Source of the DNA: a virus
DNA length: 64,000 nt
Virus record (IMG/VR): IMGVR_UViG_3300042519_001303
Span: 1-64,000 of that record
Reading direction: 5' to 3' (one strand)
Shown: positions 18,213 through 27,307 of the stretch, in pieces
Layout of the letters: each line of letters starts with the position of its first letter
How positions within the stretch are numbered: the first letter of the stretch is position 1
Made by a program: the position numbers and the translations under genes
The notes under the pieces: generated by a model
What the model saw: only the letters and a program-made list of their open reading frames with translations
Databases searched by the model: none
What the model was told of the DNA's origin: nothing

Positions 18213-18818
18213 ATGGCACGTTCAGCTGCTTCAGATCCAGTACGTAACTTTAAATTTCAAGTACAGATTGTTCCACCCGCAAATACCCGACTAGCTACTG
18301 CCATAAATGGCATTGGTAACCTAGGCTTTGCTGCTATGACTGGTGTTTCAGTTCAGCATCAAATGGTTGGTTATCGTGAGGGTGGAATGAATACTCATAC
18401 CCATAAACTAGTAGGTCAGTCAGACTTTGGTCCTGTGACCTTTAGTCGTGGAGTAATTTCTAGTCAAGATCATCTTTGGAAATGGTCTGAGTTTATACAC
18501 TCTTGGAGCTCAGCTTCACTGGGTTCAGATTCCAAAGCGACTAATGGCAATGATTACCGATGTGATGTTATAGTTACTGTTTTTGATCATCCTCACTCAA
18601 TTGGTTCATACCAAGAACCTGGTTCTTCCAATGCTCTTAACATTGGTGCTCCACGACTTGGTATTAAACTTTATGATTGCTGGCCGGGAGCTTACACACT
18701 TAGTGATCTTTCTGCTGGTGACTCTGGTATCATTGTTCAACAAATGACCCTTCACCATGAAGGATTTAAGCTTGGTTGGACTGCATCTGAAATTACAGCT
18801 CTAACCTCACTAACGTAA
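18213..18818 (+). CDS. Tail tube protein (T4 gp19-like)
   Basis: 201 residues directly after the sheath. It begins RSAASDPVRNFKFQVQI and contains GFAAMTGVSVQHQMVGYREGG followed by THTHKLVGQSDFGPVTFSRG, the conserved pattern of T4-like/CIS tail tubes in which a hydrophobic strand precedes a YREGG loop. It polymerises into the inner tube through which DNA leaves. AAGGAG precedes the ATG. Confidence 0.92.
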   Translation: MARSAASDPVRNFKFQVQIVPPANTRLATAINGIGNLGFAAMTGVSVQHQMVGYREGGMNTHTHKLVGQSDFGPVTFSRGVISSQDHLWKWSEFIHSWSSASLGSDSKATNGNDYRCDVIVTVFDHPHSIGSYQEPGSSNALNIGAPRLGIKLYDCWPGAYTLSDLSAGDSGIIVQQMTLHHEGFKLGWTASEITALTSLT

Positions 18819-18852
18819 AACTAAAAGTTAAAAACACTATAAGGAGTATAAA

Positions 18853-19647
18853 ATGACCAATATAACTGAAGTTGAGTCTATGGATGAGGCATTCAAGGAC
18901 CCAGCTCCTTCTATATCTTTACCCGAATCTGTAATTGTAGAATTACAGAGAGGTTTGCTAAACCCAACTACTGGACAATGGCAAACAACAGCAGAAGTAC
19001 GTGAGCTTAATGGTAAGGATGAAGAGTTTCTTTCATCCTTAGAAAACAACAAAAAGATTACGTATGCTATGTATGTTAATACTCTTGTAAGTAGAGCTAC
19101 TGTACGTATTGGTGATACCAACGTTAGAAACACTAAAAGTATTATTGAAGAGCTAATCACTGGTGACCGTGACATATTGCTTCTTGCTATACTAAAAGCC
19201 ACTTATGGAGCTGAGCGCACTTTTAAATACCCATGTTCAGCTTGTAATACACTTAACGACGTAACCATTAATATTGAAGAAGACTTTCCAATGCAGGAAA
19301 CTACTCTTAATCTTCGCGATCCCTTTTTAATTACACTAAAGAACGGATCACAGTTAAAATTTAGATACCCAGTCGGATCAGACAATGTAGCAATGGCTAA
19401 AGGTGAAACAACTGCACAGCAGAGTACTTTGTTAATTAGCCGATGCGTTATCTGGGATCAGCACAAAGATTCTTTGTATAGCGAAGAGTGGGCTAAGAAT
19501 CTTGGATTGCAAGACCGTAATACCATCCTTGGGAAAATCCTAGGACCAAAGGTTGGTCCCAAGCTTGGGGAGGTGAAGACCCAGTGCGCCACTTGTGACG
19601 CTGACATCATAATGAATGTAGACTGGGTATCCCTTCTACTTGCCTAA
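18853..19647 (+). CDS. T4 gp26-like baseplate/chaperone protein with four-Cys zinc site
   Basis: 264 residues lying between tube and tape measure. The central region (IIEELITGDRDILLLAILKA then TYGAERTFKYPCSAC) matches the T4_baseplate (gp26-like) family pattern. Two Cys pairs, Cys128/Cys131 and Cys245/Cys248, could bind zinc. In other myoviruses this slot holds tail-assembly chaperones. Its end overlaps a second open frame in the +1 register (19622-19795), so a fused longer product is possible. Confidence 0.75.
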   Translation: MTNITEVESMDEAFKDPAPSISLPESVIVELQRGLLNPTTGQWQTTAEVRELNGKDEEFLSSLENNKKITYAMYVNTLVSRATVRIGDTNVRNTKSIIEELITGDRDILLLAILKATYGAERTFKYPCSACNTLNDVTINIEEDFPMQETTLNLRDPFLITLKNGSQLKFRYPVGSDNVAMAKGETTAQQSTLLISRCVIWDQHKDSLYSEEWAKNLGLQDRNTILGKILGPKVGPKLGEVKTQCATCDADIIMNVDWVSLLLA

Positions 19648-19795
19648 CTTAAAGAGTATATACTGGGAGTACGAAGGCGTCGCTACTGTCTACAAAGGGT
19701 TTAGTTTAGATGATATACGGAGTATGACTATCCGCCAAAGAGACTTTTGGTACCGTATAGCAAAATGGCGAATATCCGACGGAGGCAGTAAATGA
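19640..19795 (+). CDS. Overlapping +1-frame ORF, probable chaperone extension
   Basis: A frame open from 19622 (after TAG 19619-19621) to TGA 19793-19795 encodes LPNLKSIYWEYEGVATVYKG, then FSLDDIRSMTIRQRDFWYRI and AKWRISDGGSK. It is +1 relative to the gp26-like gene, overlaps its last 26 bases, and its stop overlaps the tape-measure ATG (ATGA at 19792). There is no ATG near its beginning, only TTG 19640 without a Shine-Dalgarno, so it is probably made by a +1 (or -2) frameshift or by re-initiation. The aromatic YRDFW-like helix resembles tail-assembly chaperone C-termini. No canonical slippery site is evident. Confidence 0.55.
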   Translation: MPNLKSIYWEYEGVATVYKGFSLDDIRSMTIRQRDFWYRIAKWRISDGGSK

Positions 19796-22700
19796 CAGAA
19801 GACGAGATTAATAAGCAAGTCTCTAAAGAGACTAGTTCAATGTCGTCTGTTTCTGTTGGCATCGACCTTGACAACCAGGCACTTCGTGGATTGCAAGATA
19901 CCGTAAAAGCTATTAACAAAGAGGCCAAAGAAATGGCCACCAACTTTAAGGAAGCTCTTGAAGCACTTAAAGAAATGGGAAAAGACTATGGCTTAACCCA
20001 AGTTATAAGCTCCACTGAAAACAGTCCTGGTGGTACTGGTGGTGGTGGTGGTGGTGCACAACGAGGTGCTGCTGGAACAACCATTGTTGGTGGTAGAGCT
20101 CACGATACAAAACCAGTAACTCCAGCAGTAGATTCAGTAGCTGCAGCGTTGGGTGGCTTTAAAGCTTTTCAAGCAGGAGCAGGGTCTGCCCCTCAATTTG
20201 CTCCTGGGGGAAGTATAGACGGGCGTAAATTAACAACCGGTGGAACTGGTGCAATTGGTCTTGCGGAAAAGTTCCAAGCTGGGGGTTTTACTACTGCTGG
20301 TAACTTTGCAAGTATGGCAGGCACCCTTGCCAAAGTAGGCGTTCAAGCAATAGATAAACGTGTAGAAGATGCCAGACCATATGTTTTAGCTGCTGATAAA
20401 TCCACACTTCAAATGCAGCAAATTACTGGCATGAGCCAGAGAGGGGTTATGGATAATCTCCGTATGCCCCTAACAGACTATAAGCTTGGTACTAACGGGA
20501 TTAACCAGCTCATGTCCTTACAGGCCCGTACAGGCATCAATGCTAGCCAGCAGGCATCTAGTGTGGAGTTTATGAGAACTCTAAGTGGGTTTTCTATGGG
20601 TGCTGAAGGAGCTTCAAGTATCATAGAAAGTCTAGCTGCTCCAGAAACCGTTAATCAGATGTACATGATGACCGGCATGAGCCTGATTGGTCCAGGCGGC
20701 AAGCAGAAAAGCACACAATCTTTAATTCAAGGACTTGCCAAAAGGGCGGGATTAGACAATAAAAACATAGCTGAATCAGCAATAGCCCCTGGTTCTGTTA
20801 CTAGAGCAACACTCTCAGCTATGGGAGTATCTGGGGACTTGCAAGATCAAGTTATCCAATATGGTCAAGCTAACGTTAACTTTCGTGAAAAAGGTGGAAA
20901 AGGCTCATACGATCCAACTAAAGAAGCTGATCGTAAAAGAATGGGTATTGATGATACCTACGCTATGGAAGCAGAAGAAACTGAGCGTAAGCGCGGTAAA
21001 AGAGATGAAAAGTTCTATCAAGACCAAGCTGGTTCTTACGCTAAATTAGAACGCCAAACACAAAGACTTACAGATGCTATGGCCAAGCTCGAACAGGTAA
21101 TGGCCCCAATTATTAGTGCAAGAACTGGTAGCCGTGTGGCTCAAAAGGTACTTGGTGGTGTTGGTTCAATGCTTAGTAACATACCTATAGTTGGTGGACT
21201 TCTTGGGTCAATAGGTGGAATACTTGGAGATCCTCGTCCGAGCAATAGCCGGTATATTGGTGATGATAATGCCCCATGGAATACTGTTCCACCATCAATG
21301 ACTGTACCTCCATCTGGTGGAAGTAGTGGAGGTGGAGGTAGCGGTGGTGGTGGCACTATACCTACTACAACTATACCTAACTCATCACCAGTTACTGGTT
21401 TAAGTTGGCCTAACACTATTGGTGGTTTTTCTGGTATCGACCCCATTTCTGGTCTCGACGCCAGGGGACAATTTATACATAGTTTAGGTATTACAAACCA
21501 CCTTGGTCCCGAGGAAACACTTATATTAGGAGGCGGTGCCGGTTCAACCCCCTTAGATGGTGGTCCAGAACATTTTAATATACCTGGTTTTGACACTCCT
21601 GAAAATTTTGCTATTATGGGCAATAGCACTACCGCCCCGGGAACCGGTTTAAATGGGTCACTTAACTCAGCAATAAGAAGACTAGCAAATAGAGCTTACG
21701 CAGAAACTAACGGAAACGTTCAAATTAAACTAGCTAGTGGTAGAAGATCTGCGGAAGAACAAAAAGCTTTATGGACTCAACGCATGCAGGTAGTGCCTAA
21801 TGGTTACAAACTTCCTTATTATAAAGATGATTTTGATGGAAAAAACTATAAGTTAGTAAGATATAATGGTCAACTTTGGATGAAAAAACCTGGCAACTCA
21901 GATCCTCCTATAGCAGCACCAGGAACTTCATTACATGAACTTGGTTTAGCAGCAGACTTAGATCTATCAGATCCAAAAGCCGCATTGTATGTTGCTCAAA
22001 ACTTATGGAGGTTTGGTCTGTCATCTGGTAAAGCAGATGGAGAACCTGGGCATATACAACTAGCATGGACTAAAGACATGTCCGTAAGTCAATTTCTTGG
22101 TAGCACTGCTATGTCATATGATGAGGCATTTTTTAAGGGTAGTGGCACCGACGACGAGAGTGGATTTAGAGATACAAGTCCTAATATGTTTAATGCAAGT
22201 ACACTAGCTGAATTTGGTGGTGTTAATTTAAACCAGTTTAATAGATCTTTTCTAACTAGATTAGGAACAACCATTACTCTTAATAAACTTAAAGTACTTA
22301 CTGCTATATCTCATAAAGAAGGTACGGGGGGTAACTATAATCCATGGAATGTTGTGGCTAACAACGACAGAAAAGCAACAATAAATGGAAGAATATTTGA
22401 TAGGTCTGAAACAAACTTTAATAGAAATGGTGGTGAAGAAAACCTGTGGCCTGTACAAAACTTTGATAATTTTAAAGAGGGTGTTGATAGTAGCCTTTTT
22501 CACTACTTAAATAGCAACGAAGGTTTAATGAAGGTCCTTATGGAAGAGAACCCTTCTATGGAAAGACTTGAAGCAGTCCTGTCAACAACACCAAATTACA
22601 GAACAAAATTAAAAGCACTTAATGACATCACCAAACCACAATGGGATAAAGCTGTTCTTGATAAGAATTATCAAGGAATAGCAAATAGTTATGGAAAAGA

Positions 22701-23019
22701 AGGGCTAGATGCAGTTATACCCATAGCAGACTGGGGTAAAAAGATGGGAGCGTGGGGTGGTTCAGTAGGAGATCCAGTATCTGGTTCTTCAATGCAACCA
22801 ATGTCAATACCAAGTTCGCCCATGCTTTCATCATCTGGATCATCTGGTGGAGGTGGTTCTTACCATGAAGGTAGTACTGTAACTATTTCACCAGTAATAA
22901 ATATGACGTCAACAGGTAATAACGGCGCTGTAAGTGAGTATGATTTAAGGTCTATGGCCAAAAAGATTGCAAAGTTAATTGAACAAGAAGCAAATATAAC
23001 CAAATTTAGGAGTATGTAA
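19792..23019 (+). CDS. Tape measure protein with M15 peptidase and lysozyme-like domains
   Basis: 1075 residues, the largest tail gene. The N-terminal half is helix-rich with Gly-rich linkers and a hydrophobic patch (about 450-480), typical of tape measures that set tail length. Residues about 620-770 form an M15/VanY-type peptidase domain: ASGRRSAEEQKALW, SLHELGLAADLD (His715, Asp722) and EPGHIQLAW (Glu751, His754). Residues about 825-960 look lysozyme-like: AISHKEGTGGNYNPWN with Glu843, then VQNFDNFKEGVDSSLFHYL. Both domains would help the tip pass the cell wall. GGAGG upstream; stop overlaps the next start (TAATG). Confidence 0.88.
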   Translation: MTEDEINKQVSKETSSMSSVSVGIDLDNQALRGLQDTVKAINKEAKEMATNFKEALEALKEMGKDYGLTQVISSTENSPGGTGGGGGGAQRGAAGTTIVGGRAHDTKPVTPAVDSVAAALGGFKAFQAGAGSAPQFAPGGSIDGRKLTTGGTGAIGLAEKFQAGGFTTAGNFASMAGTLAKVGVQAIDKRVEDARPYVLAADKSTLQMQQITGMSQRGVMDNLRMPLTDYKLGTNGINQLMSLQARTGINASQQASSVEFMRTLSGFSMGAEGASSIIESLAAPETVNQMYMMTGMSLIGPGGKQKSTQSLIQGLAKRAGLDNKNIAESAIAPGSVTRATLSAMGVSGDLQDQVIQYGQANVNFREKGGKGSYDPTKEADRKRMGIDDTYAMEAEETERKRGKRDEKFYQDQAGSYAKLERQTQRLTDAMAKLEQVMAPIISARTGSRVAQKVLGGVGSMLSNIPIVGGLLGSIGGILGDPRPSNSRYIGDDNAPWNTVPPSMTVPPSGGSSGGGGSGGGGTIPTTTIPNSSPVTGLSWPNTIGGFSGIDPISGLDARGQFIHSLGITNHLGPEETLILGGGAGSTPLDGGPEHFNIPGFDTPENFAIMGNSTTAPGTGLNGSLNSAIRRLANRAYAETNGNVQIKLASGRRSAEEQKALWTQRMQVVPNGYKLPYYKDDFDGKNYKLVRYNGQLWMKKPGNSDPPIAAPGTSLHELGLAADLDLSDPKAALYVAQNLWRFGLSSGKADGEPGHIQLAWTKDMSVSQFLGSTAMSYDEAFFKGSGTDDESGFRDTSPNMFNASTLAEFGGVNLNQFNRSFLTRLGTTITLNKLKVLTAISHKEGTGGNYNPWNVVANNDRKATINGRIFDRSETNFNRNGGEENLWPVQNFDNFKEGVDSSLFHYLNSNEGLMKVLMEENPSMERLEAVLSTTPNYRTKLKALNDITKPQWDKAVLDKNYQGIANSYGKEGLDAVIPIADWGKKMGAWGGSVGDPVSGSSMQPMSIPSSPMLSSSGSSGGGGSYHEGSTVTISPVINMTSTGNNGAVSEYDLRSMAKKIAKLIEQEANITKFRSM

Positions 23020-25235
23020 TGGCTGATTACAAGGGTGATTACGATGATCTTTTTACTTTTTTAGAAGGAACTCAACCAGGCTCTGGAAAAGACCCAGATG
23101 CATCTAAAAGCGTTACCAATGATCCGTTTGGCCTGTACCCAAATAAATCGAGAACTGTTCGTCTTAACAATGCTACTGATCAATTGGAAGCACATACCCA
23201 AGTACTGCCAAAAGGTTTTATTAGAAACTTAGTAACAAATCAAGGTGGAAACCTGGCTCAATTTCCAAACATACGATGCAATTTTCAATTTAACCCACAA
23301 GATATTCAACATCAAATTGAAGCAAGAAAAGATATGTATTTACCAATCTTGCAAGATCCCTCACAGCTTAATCAACCAATGGCTGGTAATGCAACATTTG
23401 CTTTTGAATTAATATTTGACAGAAGTATGGAAGTCAATAGTAACCGTTCATTAACTGTTACTAATGATGAGGGAACTATGCCAGACCCTAAGTCTCCAGA
23501 AACTGTTGGTGTATTCCATGACTTACGTGTACTATATTCAATAATTGGACAGGGACTTAGTTCTGAGTTAATGGAAGCGCAACTAGCTAAATTGAAACAA
23601 GACGTAAAAAATTACGCTACCGTAAACTACAAGCAGTTAAATATCCAAGCAACAGCAACGGCTGGTAATCCTGTTACTACTTTTCAACCTTTAAATACAG
23701 ATGGCGGGGTATACGCTGAAGATGGCGACGCTGATTACGACTTAAACTCAAAAAAGACTGCTGATTTTTTAACAAATATTGATAGTGATCCAAGTGGCGG
23801 TATTAAATTTATGAGTGATTTAAATGTTGGAAACTCTGCATTCTTGATACCTCAACCATGTCGTGTTATTTTTTCTCCAATGTTTATGGTTGATGGTTTT
23901 GTAATGAATACAAATGTTTTGTTTACAAAGTTTAGTGCAAAGATGATTCCAATACAATGTAAAGTATACTTACAGATGCAAGCAATTTATATTGGTTTTG
24001 CTAGAGCTAAGACATTTATAACTGCACAGATAGAAGAAACTCAAGAACAAAATGATGAAGAACTAACTACATATACAAATAACCTAACCACACTACGTAA
24101 GTTGCTCGAAACTCATCTTCAGCGTATTACGGTTGCCTACAATGCAGACCCAAGAATACTTTCTGATGGGGGCATACCTGACGCAACACTTGAATACTCA
24201 CAGTCAATTACCTCAACAAAATCAGGGGCAAACAGTGAAAGTTTTGGTCTGATATATCAACCATTTTGGATGTTTGCTACTAAAAATTTTTGGTACAACC
24301 GACCATATGCAATAACAGGAGGTACCAGCCTTATATCTGAGGCTAAACCTCAATCTACTTCAAATGATCCATACGCCATTTATGAGCCTACCGTACTACT
24401 AAAATTTGCTAATCCAGAACTCATACCTTGTCTTACCCCATATGGAGTCCCTGGTATTACTGTAGAGCTTTCACAGACAGTTGATGATAGGAAAGCCATA
24501 AGAAAAAAAGTATTTGAAGATATGAGTAGTGACAACCCAGTTGTTGACATAAAAGTATTCTCTTACATTTATGGACCATTTAATAGTGAAACAGATGCAC
24601 GTGCATTCACAGCAACAATACCAAGTGATAGAAAATCTAAGGTCCCAACGGGGAGAGTAGGGGAATACACTACAGGATATGCATTTAGAGATACAGATGG
24701 CTGGGATGACTTTACTAAGAAACCTAAAAACTGGACGTTAGGAACTAGCACTTTTGATCCAGTATATAATGGTTTAAACAAAGGTTCTCAAGCCATAAAT
24801 ATATCAACAGCTAATAGCTCAGGTAGTAACATTAAAACTAGATTAGACCAACTATTGGAAACTTTAGATTATCCTGAGACAGACAGTGACCAAGCCAGAA
24901 AACTCTATATAGAAACCTCTTCGGTAGATAAAGAAATTAGTGACCCTAGCTGGGATGCTAGCAAAGTAAGTAGCAATAGTGCTAATGGTTACAATGCAGT
25001 TCCATTTGACGTATATCAAAAACTACCTAACTCTTTACTAGATTTAGTTGATGATGTTCACGATCTATCTAATAAATATTTTGCTGTAGTAACAGTAGTT
25101 GCTGTATATTACAATATAGCCGCACCTGGAAATGAAGCTGGTGGTTCTGCGCTAGATAGATCAGTTATTATAGTAAAAGGTGACAATACTAGATTTAAAG
25201 ATACTCTTTCACCCATTTACAGTGTGGTAGCATGA
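23019..25235 (+). CDS. Tube-initiator/CIS tube-like baseplate protein
   Basis: 738 residues. The region near residues 85-105 (NIRCNFQFNPQDIQHQIEAR) carries the FNP motif of contractile-injection-system tube/baseplate adaptors (Afp7-like, gp53/54-like), and the next gene is a LysM protein, the usual partner. Later beta-rich regions suggest an enlarged protein with accessory domains. It probably joins the tail tube to the hub. The far C-terminus is unassigned. Confidence 0.65.
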   Translation: MADYKGDYDDLFTFLEGTQPGSGKDPDASKSVTNDPFGLYPNKSRTVRLNNATDQLEAHTQVLPKGFIRNLVTNQGGNLAQFPNIRCNFQFNPQDIQHQIEARKDMYLPILQDPSQLNQPMAGNATFAFELIFDRSMEVNSNRSLTVTNDEGTMPDPKSPETVGVFHDLRVLYSIIGQGLSSELMEAQLAKLKQDVKNYATVNYKQLNIQATATAGNPVTTFQPLNTDGGVYAEDGDADYDLNSKKTADFLTNIDSDPSGGIKFMSDLNVGNSAFLIPQPCRVIFSPMFMVDGFVMNTNVLFTKFSAKMIPIQCKVYLQMQAIYIGFARAKTFITAQIEETQEQNDEELTTYTNNLTTLRKLLETHLQRITVAYNADPRILSDGGIPDATLEYSQSITSTKSGANSESFGLIYQPFWMFATKNFWYNRPYAITGGTSLISEAKPQSTSNDPYAIYEPTVLLKFANPELIPCLTPYGVPGITVELSQTVDDRKAIRKKVFEDMSSDNPVVDIKVFSYIYGPFNSETDARAFTATIPSDRKSKVPTGRVGEYTTGYAFRDTDGWDDFTKKPKNWTLGTSTFDPVYNGLNKGSQAINISTANSSGSNIKTRLDQLLETLDYPETDSDQARKLYIETSSVDKEISDPSWDASKVSSNSANGYNAVPFDVYQKLPNSLLDLVDDVHDLSNKYFAVVTVVAVYYNIAAPGNEAGGSALDRSVIIVKGDNTRFKDTLSPIYSVVA

Positions 25236-25477
25236 AAACAACCTACTTATCAACAGATAGATATACACTTGATGCTTCTGGTCAAACTGCTTCTAGAAGT
25301 AAGTTTGTAGTTTCCACTTATGAAGTGTATGTAGCAACACATGGTGACACTTTTATGAATTTAAGTATAAGATTCTTAAATGATCAATCAAGGTACTGGG
25401 AAATTGCGGATATTAATCCGCAAGTGCAATGGCCTGATCAGATCACAGCTGGTACTTTGATACGGATACCATTATGA
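25232..25477 (+). CDS. LysM-domain baseplate protein (tail protein X-like)
   Basis: 81 residues containing one LysM unit: YEVYVATHGDTFMNLSIRFL then WEIADINPQVQWPDQITAG and TLIRIPL. Small LysM proteins sit between tube and hub in myoviruses and CIS (gpX, gp53-like). It overlaps both neighbours by four bases, indicating coupled translation. Assignment is secure at domain level. Confidence 0.85.
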   Translation: MKTTYLSTDRYTLDASGQTASRSKFVVSTYEVYVATHGDTFMNLSIRFLNDQSRYWEIADINPQVQWPDQITAGTLIRIPL

Positions 25478-26631
25478 TATCTAAGTCTTTAAACAATTTT
25501 GCTGGTGTAACCACACTAGTCATCAATAACATGCAAGTTTTATATAATTCTGTACTAGAGTATGATCTCTCATTATCAGAAAATAAGCATGATTTGTTAG
25601 TTATAACTATGACCGGTATTTCTCCAAGAGCTGTAACAGATTACATAGGAGCACCAGTTAAGTTTTTTCTAGGTTCTTCAAGTGGAAGAAGTCAAACTTT
25701 TAATGGATATGTTTCTTACACTGAACCTTTTTCAAATAACAGAGACGGCTTTGTAAATAAAAGCCCCATACAGTTAACAAAGCTTTACTGTGTGGGTGCT
25801 TCATTTGTAATGAAAGAAGTAAGATCAAAGGTATGGGACTACCCAACATTGACTGATATTATTAATGATATATCTTCTAGATATAGATTTAGTATTGATT
25901 ACCCAACAGACTCATATCAGCCTATTCGTTTAGTACAGGCTACTGAGAGCGATTGGTCTTTTTTAAATAAAGTATGTAAAACATTTGGTTTATCTTTTAC
26001 ATTACATGGAACTCATTTGCATATATGGGATAGGTCAAAAGCAACAGGAAGATTGTCTTCTTATCATGTGGCTGTTACTTCTTCAAAAACACAAGCTAAC
26101 CAACCATTTTCGGTATTAAATTTTGAAGCTACTCTTGGAAGAATATCGTCTTCAGTAAATGCAAGTAAGTCAATTGTAACTGTATTAGATAATCAAAACA
26201 ATGTGCATACTGTTACTTCAGAAGATATTGACTACAATCCGGGTAGCAGTGCATCTAAAGTATTCAAAAAACCACTGTATTACTCAGCAAATTCTTTAGA
26301 AGAAGGTTTAAAAATTGTAGATTACAATGATAAAAGTAACTATATATATAACGCTACAATAAAAGTGATGTATGGTGCTGGTGCAGTACCTGGTGGTTTA
26401 ATAGACCTAAAGGGCTATTCATCAGATTTTGATGGAATATGGTATGTAACGGATGTTAAACATTTAGTAAAATCAGAAAACTATGTAACCGAACTTTCAG
26501 TAATTAAAGATTCTAAATATGAAGATACACCAACACTTACTTTAACAAAAAAGTTTTCAAACCCTCCTGACTCATTTTTATTAAACGATAAATGGGTAGC
26601 AGAGACTTCTGAGGTGATGCAGTATGCCTAG
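25474..26631 (+). CDS. Baseplate hub protein (gpD/gp27-like)
   Basis: 385 residues. Order and spacing match late-control gpD/T4 gp27-type hubs: an N-terminal barrel (LEYDLSLSENKHDLLVITMT), a helix-rich linker (LTDIINDISSRYRFSIDY) with ATESDWSFLNKVCKTFGLS, and a C-terminal barrel (GGLIDLKGYSSDFDGIWYV). It would form the trimeric hub that holds the OB-fold spike encoded next. Confidence 0.82.
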   Translation: MISKSLNNFAGVTTLVINNMQVLYNSVLEYDLSLSENKHDLLVITMTGISPRAVTDYIGAPVKFFLGSSSGRSQTFNGYVSYTEPFSNNRDGFVNKSPIQLTKLYCVGASFVMKEVRSKVWDYPTLTDIINDISSRYRFSIDYPTDSYQPIRLVQATESDWSFLNKVCKTFGLSFTLHGTHLHIWDRSKATGRLSSYHVAVTSSKTQANQPFSVLNFEATLGRISSSVNASKSIVTVLDNQNNVHTVTSEDIDYNPGSSASKVFKKPLYYSANSLEEGLKIVDYNDKSNYIYNATIKVMYGAGAVPGGLIDLKGYSSDFDGIWYVTDVKHLVKSENYVTELSVIKDSKYEDTPTLTLTKKFSNPPDSFLLNDKWVAETSEVMQYA

Positions 26632-26887
26632 TTCAGATATCAGTCTATATAGAGCTCTTGTAATTAGATCATTAGACCAGGAAGTACACGTAAAGATACC
26701 ATCAATTCTTGGTGCAAATGAAACTATAACTATGCATAGGCCCACTGAAGTTGGTTCAGAATGGCCACCAGCAGAAGGTGCTCAGTTAATTGTTGCTATT
26801 GAGGGAGAAAATTTTAACAAGGTGTATTTAATAAGCAACATTACCGATACTACAACCATTAATAGTATTAATGGTGGAAGCGCTTAA
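26624..26887 (+). CDS. OB-fold spike/hub-associated protein
   Basis: 87 residues overlapping the hub gene by eight bases. Sequence SLYRALVIRSLDQEVHVKIP then SEWPPAEGAQLIVAIEGENF looks like the gp5-type OB fold (beta strands followed by the W-P-x-x-G-x-x-V turn), without a lysozyme or needle domain. It probably caps the hub; the piercing needle may be elsewhere. Confidence 0.68.
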   Translation: MPSSDISLYRALVIRSLDQEVHVKIPSILGANETITMHRPTEVGSEWPPAEGAQLIVAIEGENFNKVYLISNITDTTTINSINGGSA

Positions 26888-26900
26888 TCGAGAGGATTTT

Positions 26901-27299
26901 ATGAAAGTAATTAAAACACCATTTAGCTTTGCAGGTGGTAAAACTGAAGTAACTAAAGATACTGTTACAATCATAAATCAAAAGATTGAAAGTATATTAA
27001 ACACTCCAAAATTCTCAAGAATACTTCACCCATTATATGGTAGTAATATTGCAATGCTAATTAATGAATACCCGAGTGAAATAATATTGCTTGATGCAAA
27101 GGTGGAAGCTTTGATGGATTTAGAAGAAAATCTATCTGGTGCTACAGTATTAGACATGCGTTTTGATGTATCCTCAATTACCAGTTCTGACCCAATTCTT
27201 AATGTATACCTTACATACAGACTACCTATTGGGACTATACTAGGTAGTACTGTAAAAATAGCTATACCAGGTATAGTTACCGAAGACACGATTGTGTAG
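26901..27299 (+). CDS. Baseplate wedge protein (gp25-like)
   Basis: 132 residues from ATG 26901 (GAGAGGATTTT upstream; an in-frame ATG at 26871 overlaps the previous gene). It has the gp25/IraD-type pattern: INQKIESILNTPKFSRILHP then LYGSNIAMLINE. This protein nucleates sheath assembly on the baseplate. Adjacent to gp6-like and gpI-like genes, completing a conserved wedge set. Confidence 0.85.
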   Translation: MKVIKTPFSFAGGKTEVTKDTVTIINQKIESILNTPKFSRILHPLYGSNIAMLINEYPSEIILLDAKVEALMDLEENLSGATVLDMRFDVSSITSSDPILNVYLTYRLPIGTILGSTVKIAIPGIVTEDTIV

Positions 27300-27307
27300 G
27301 TTGAGTA

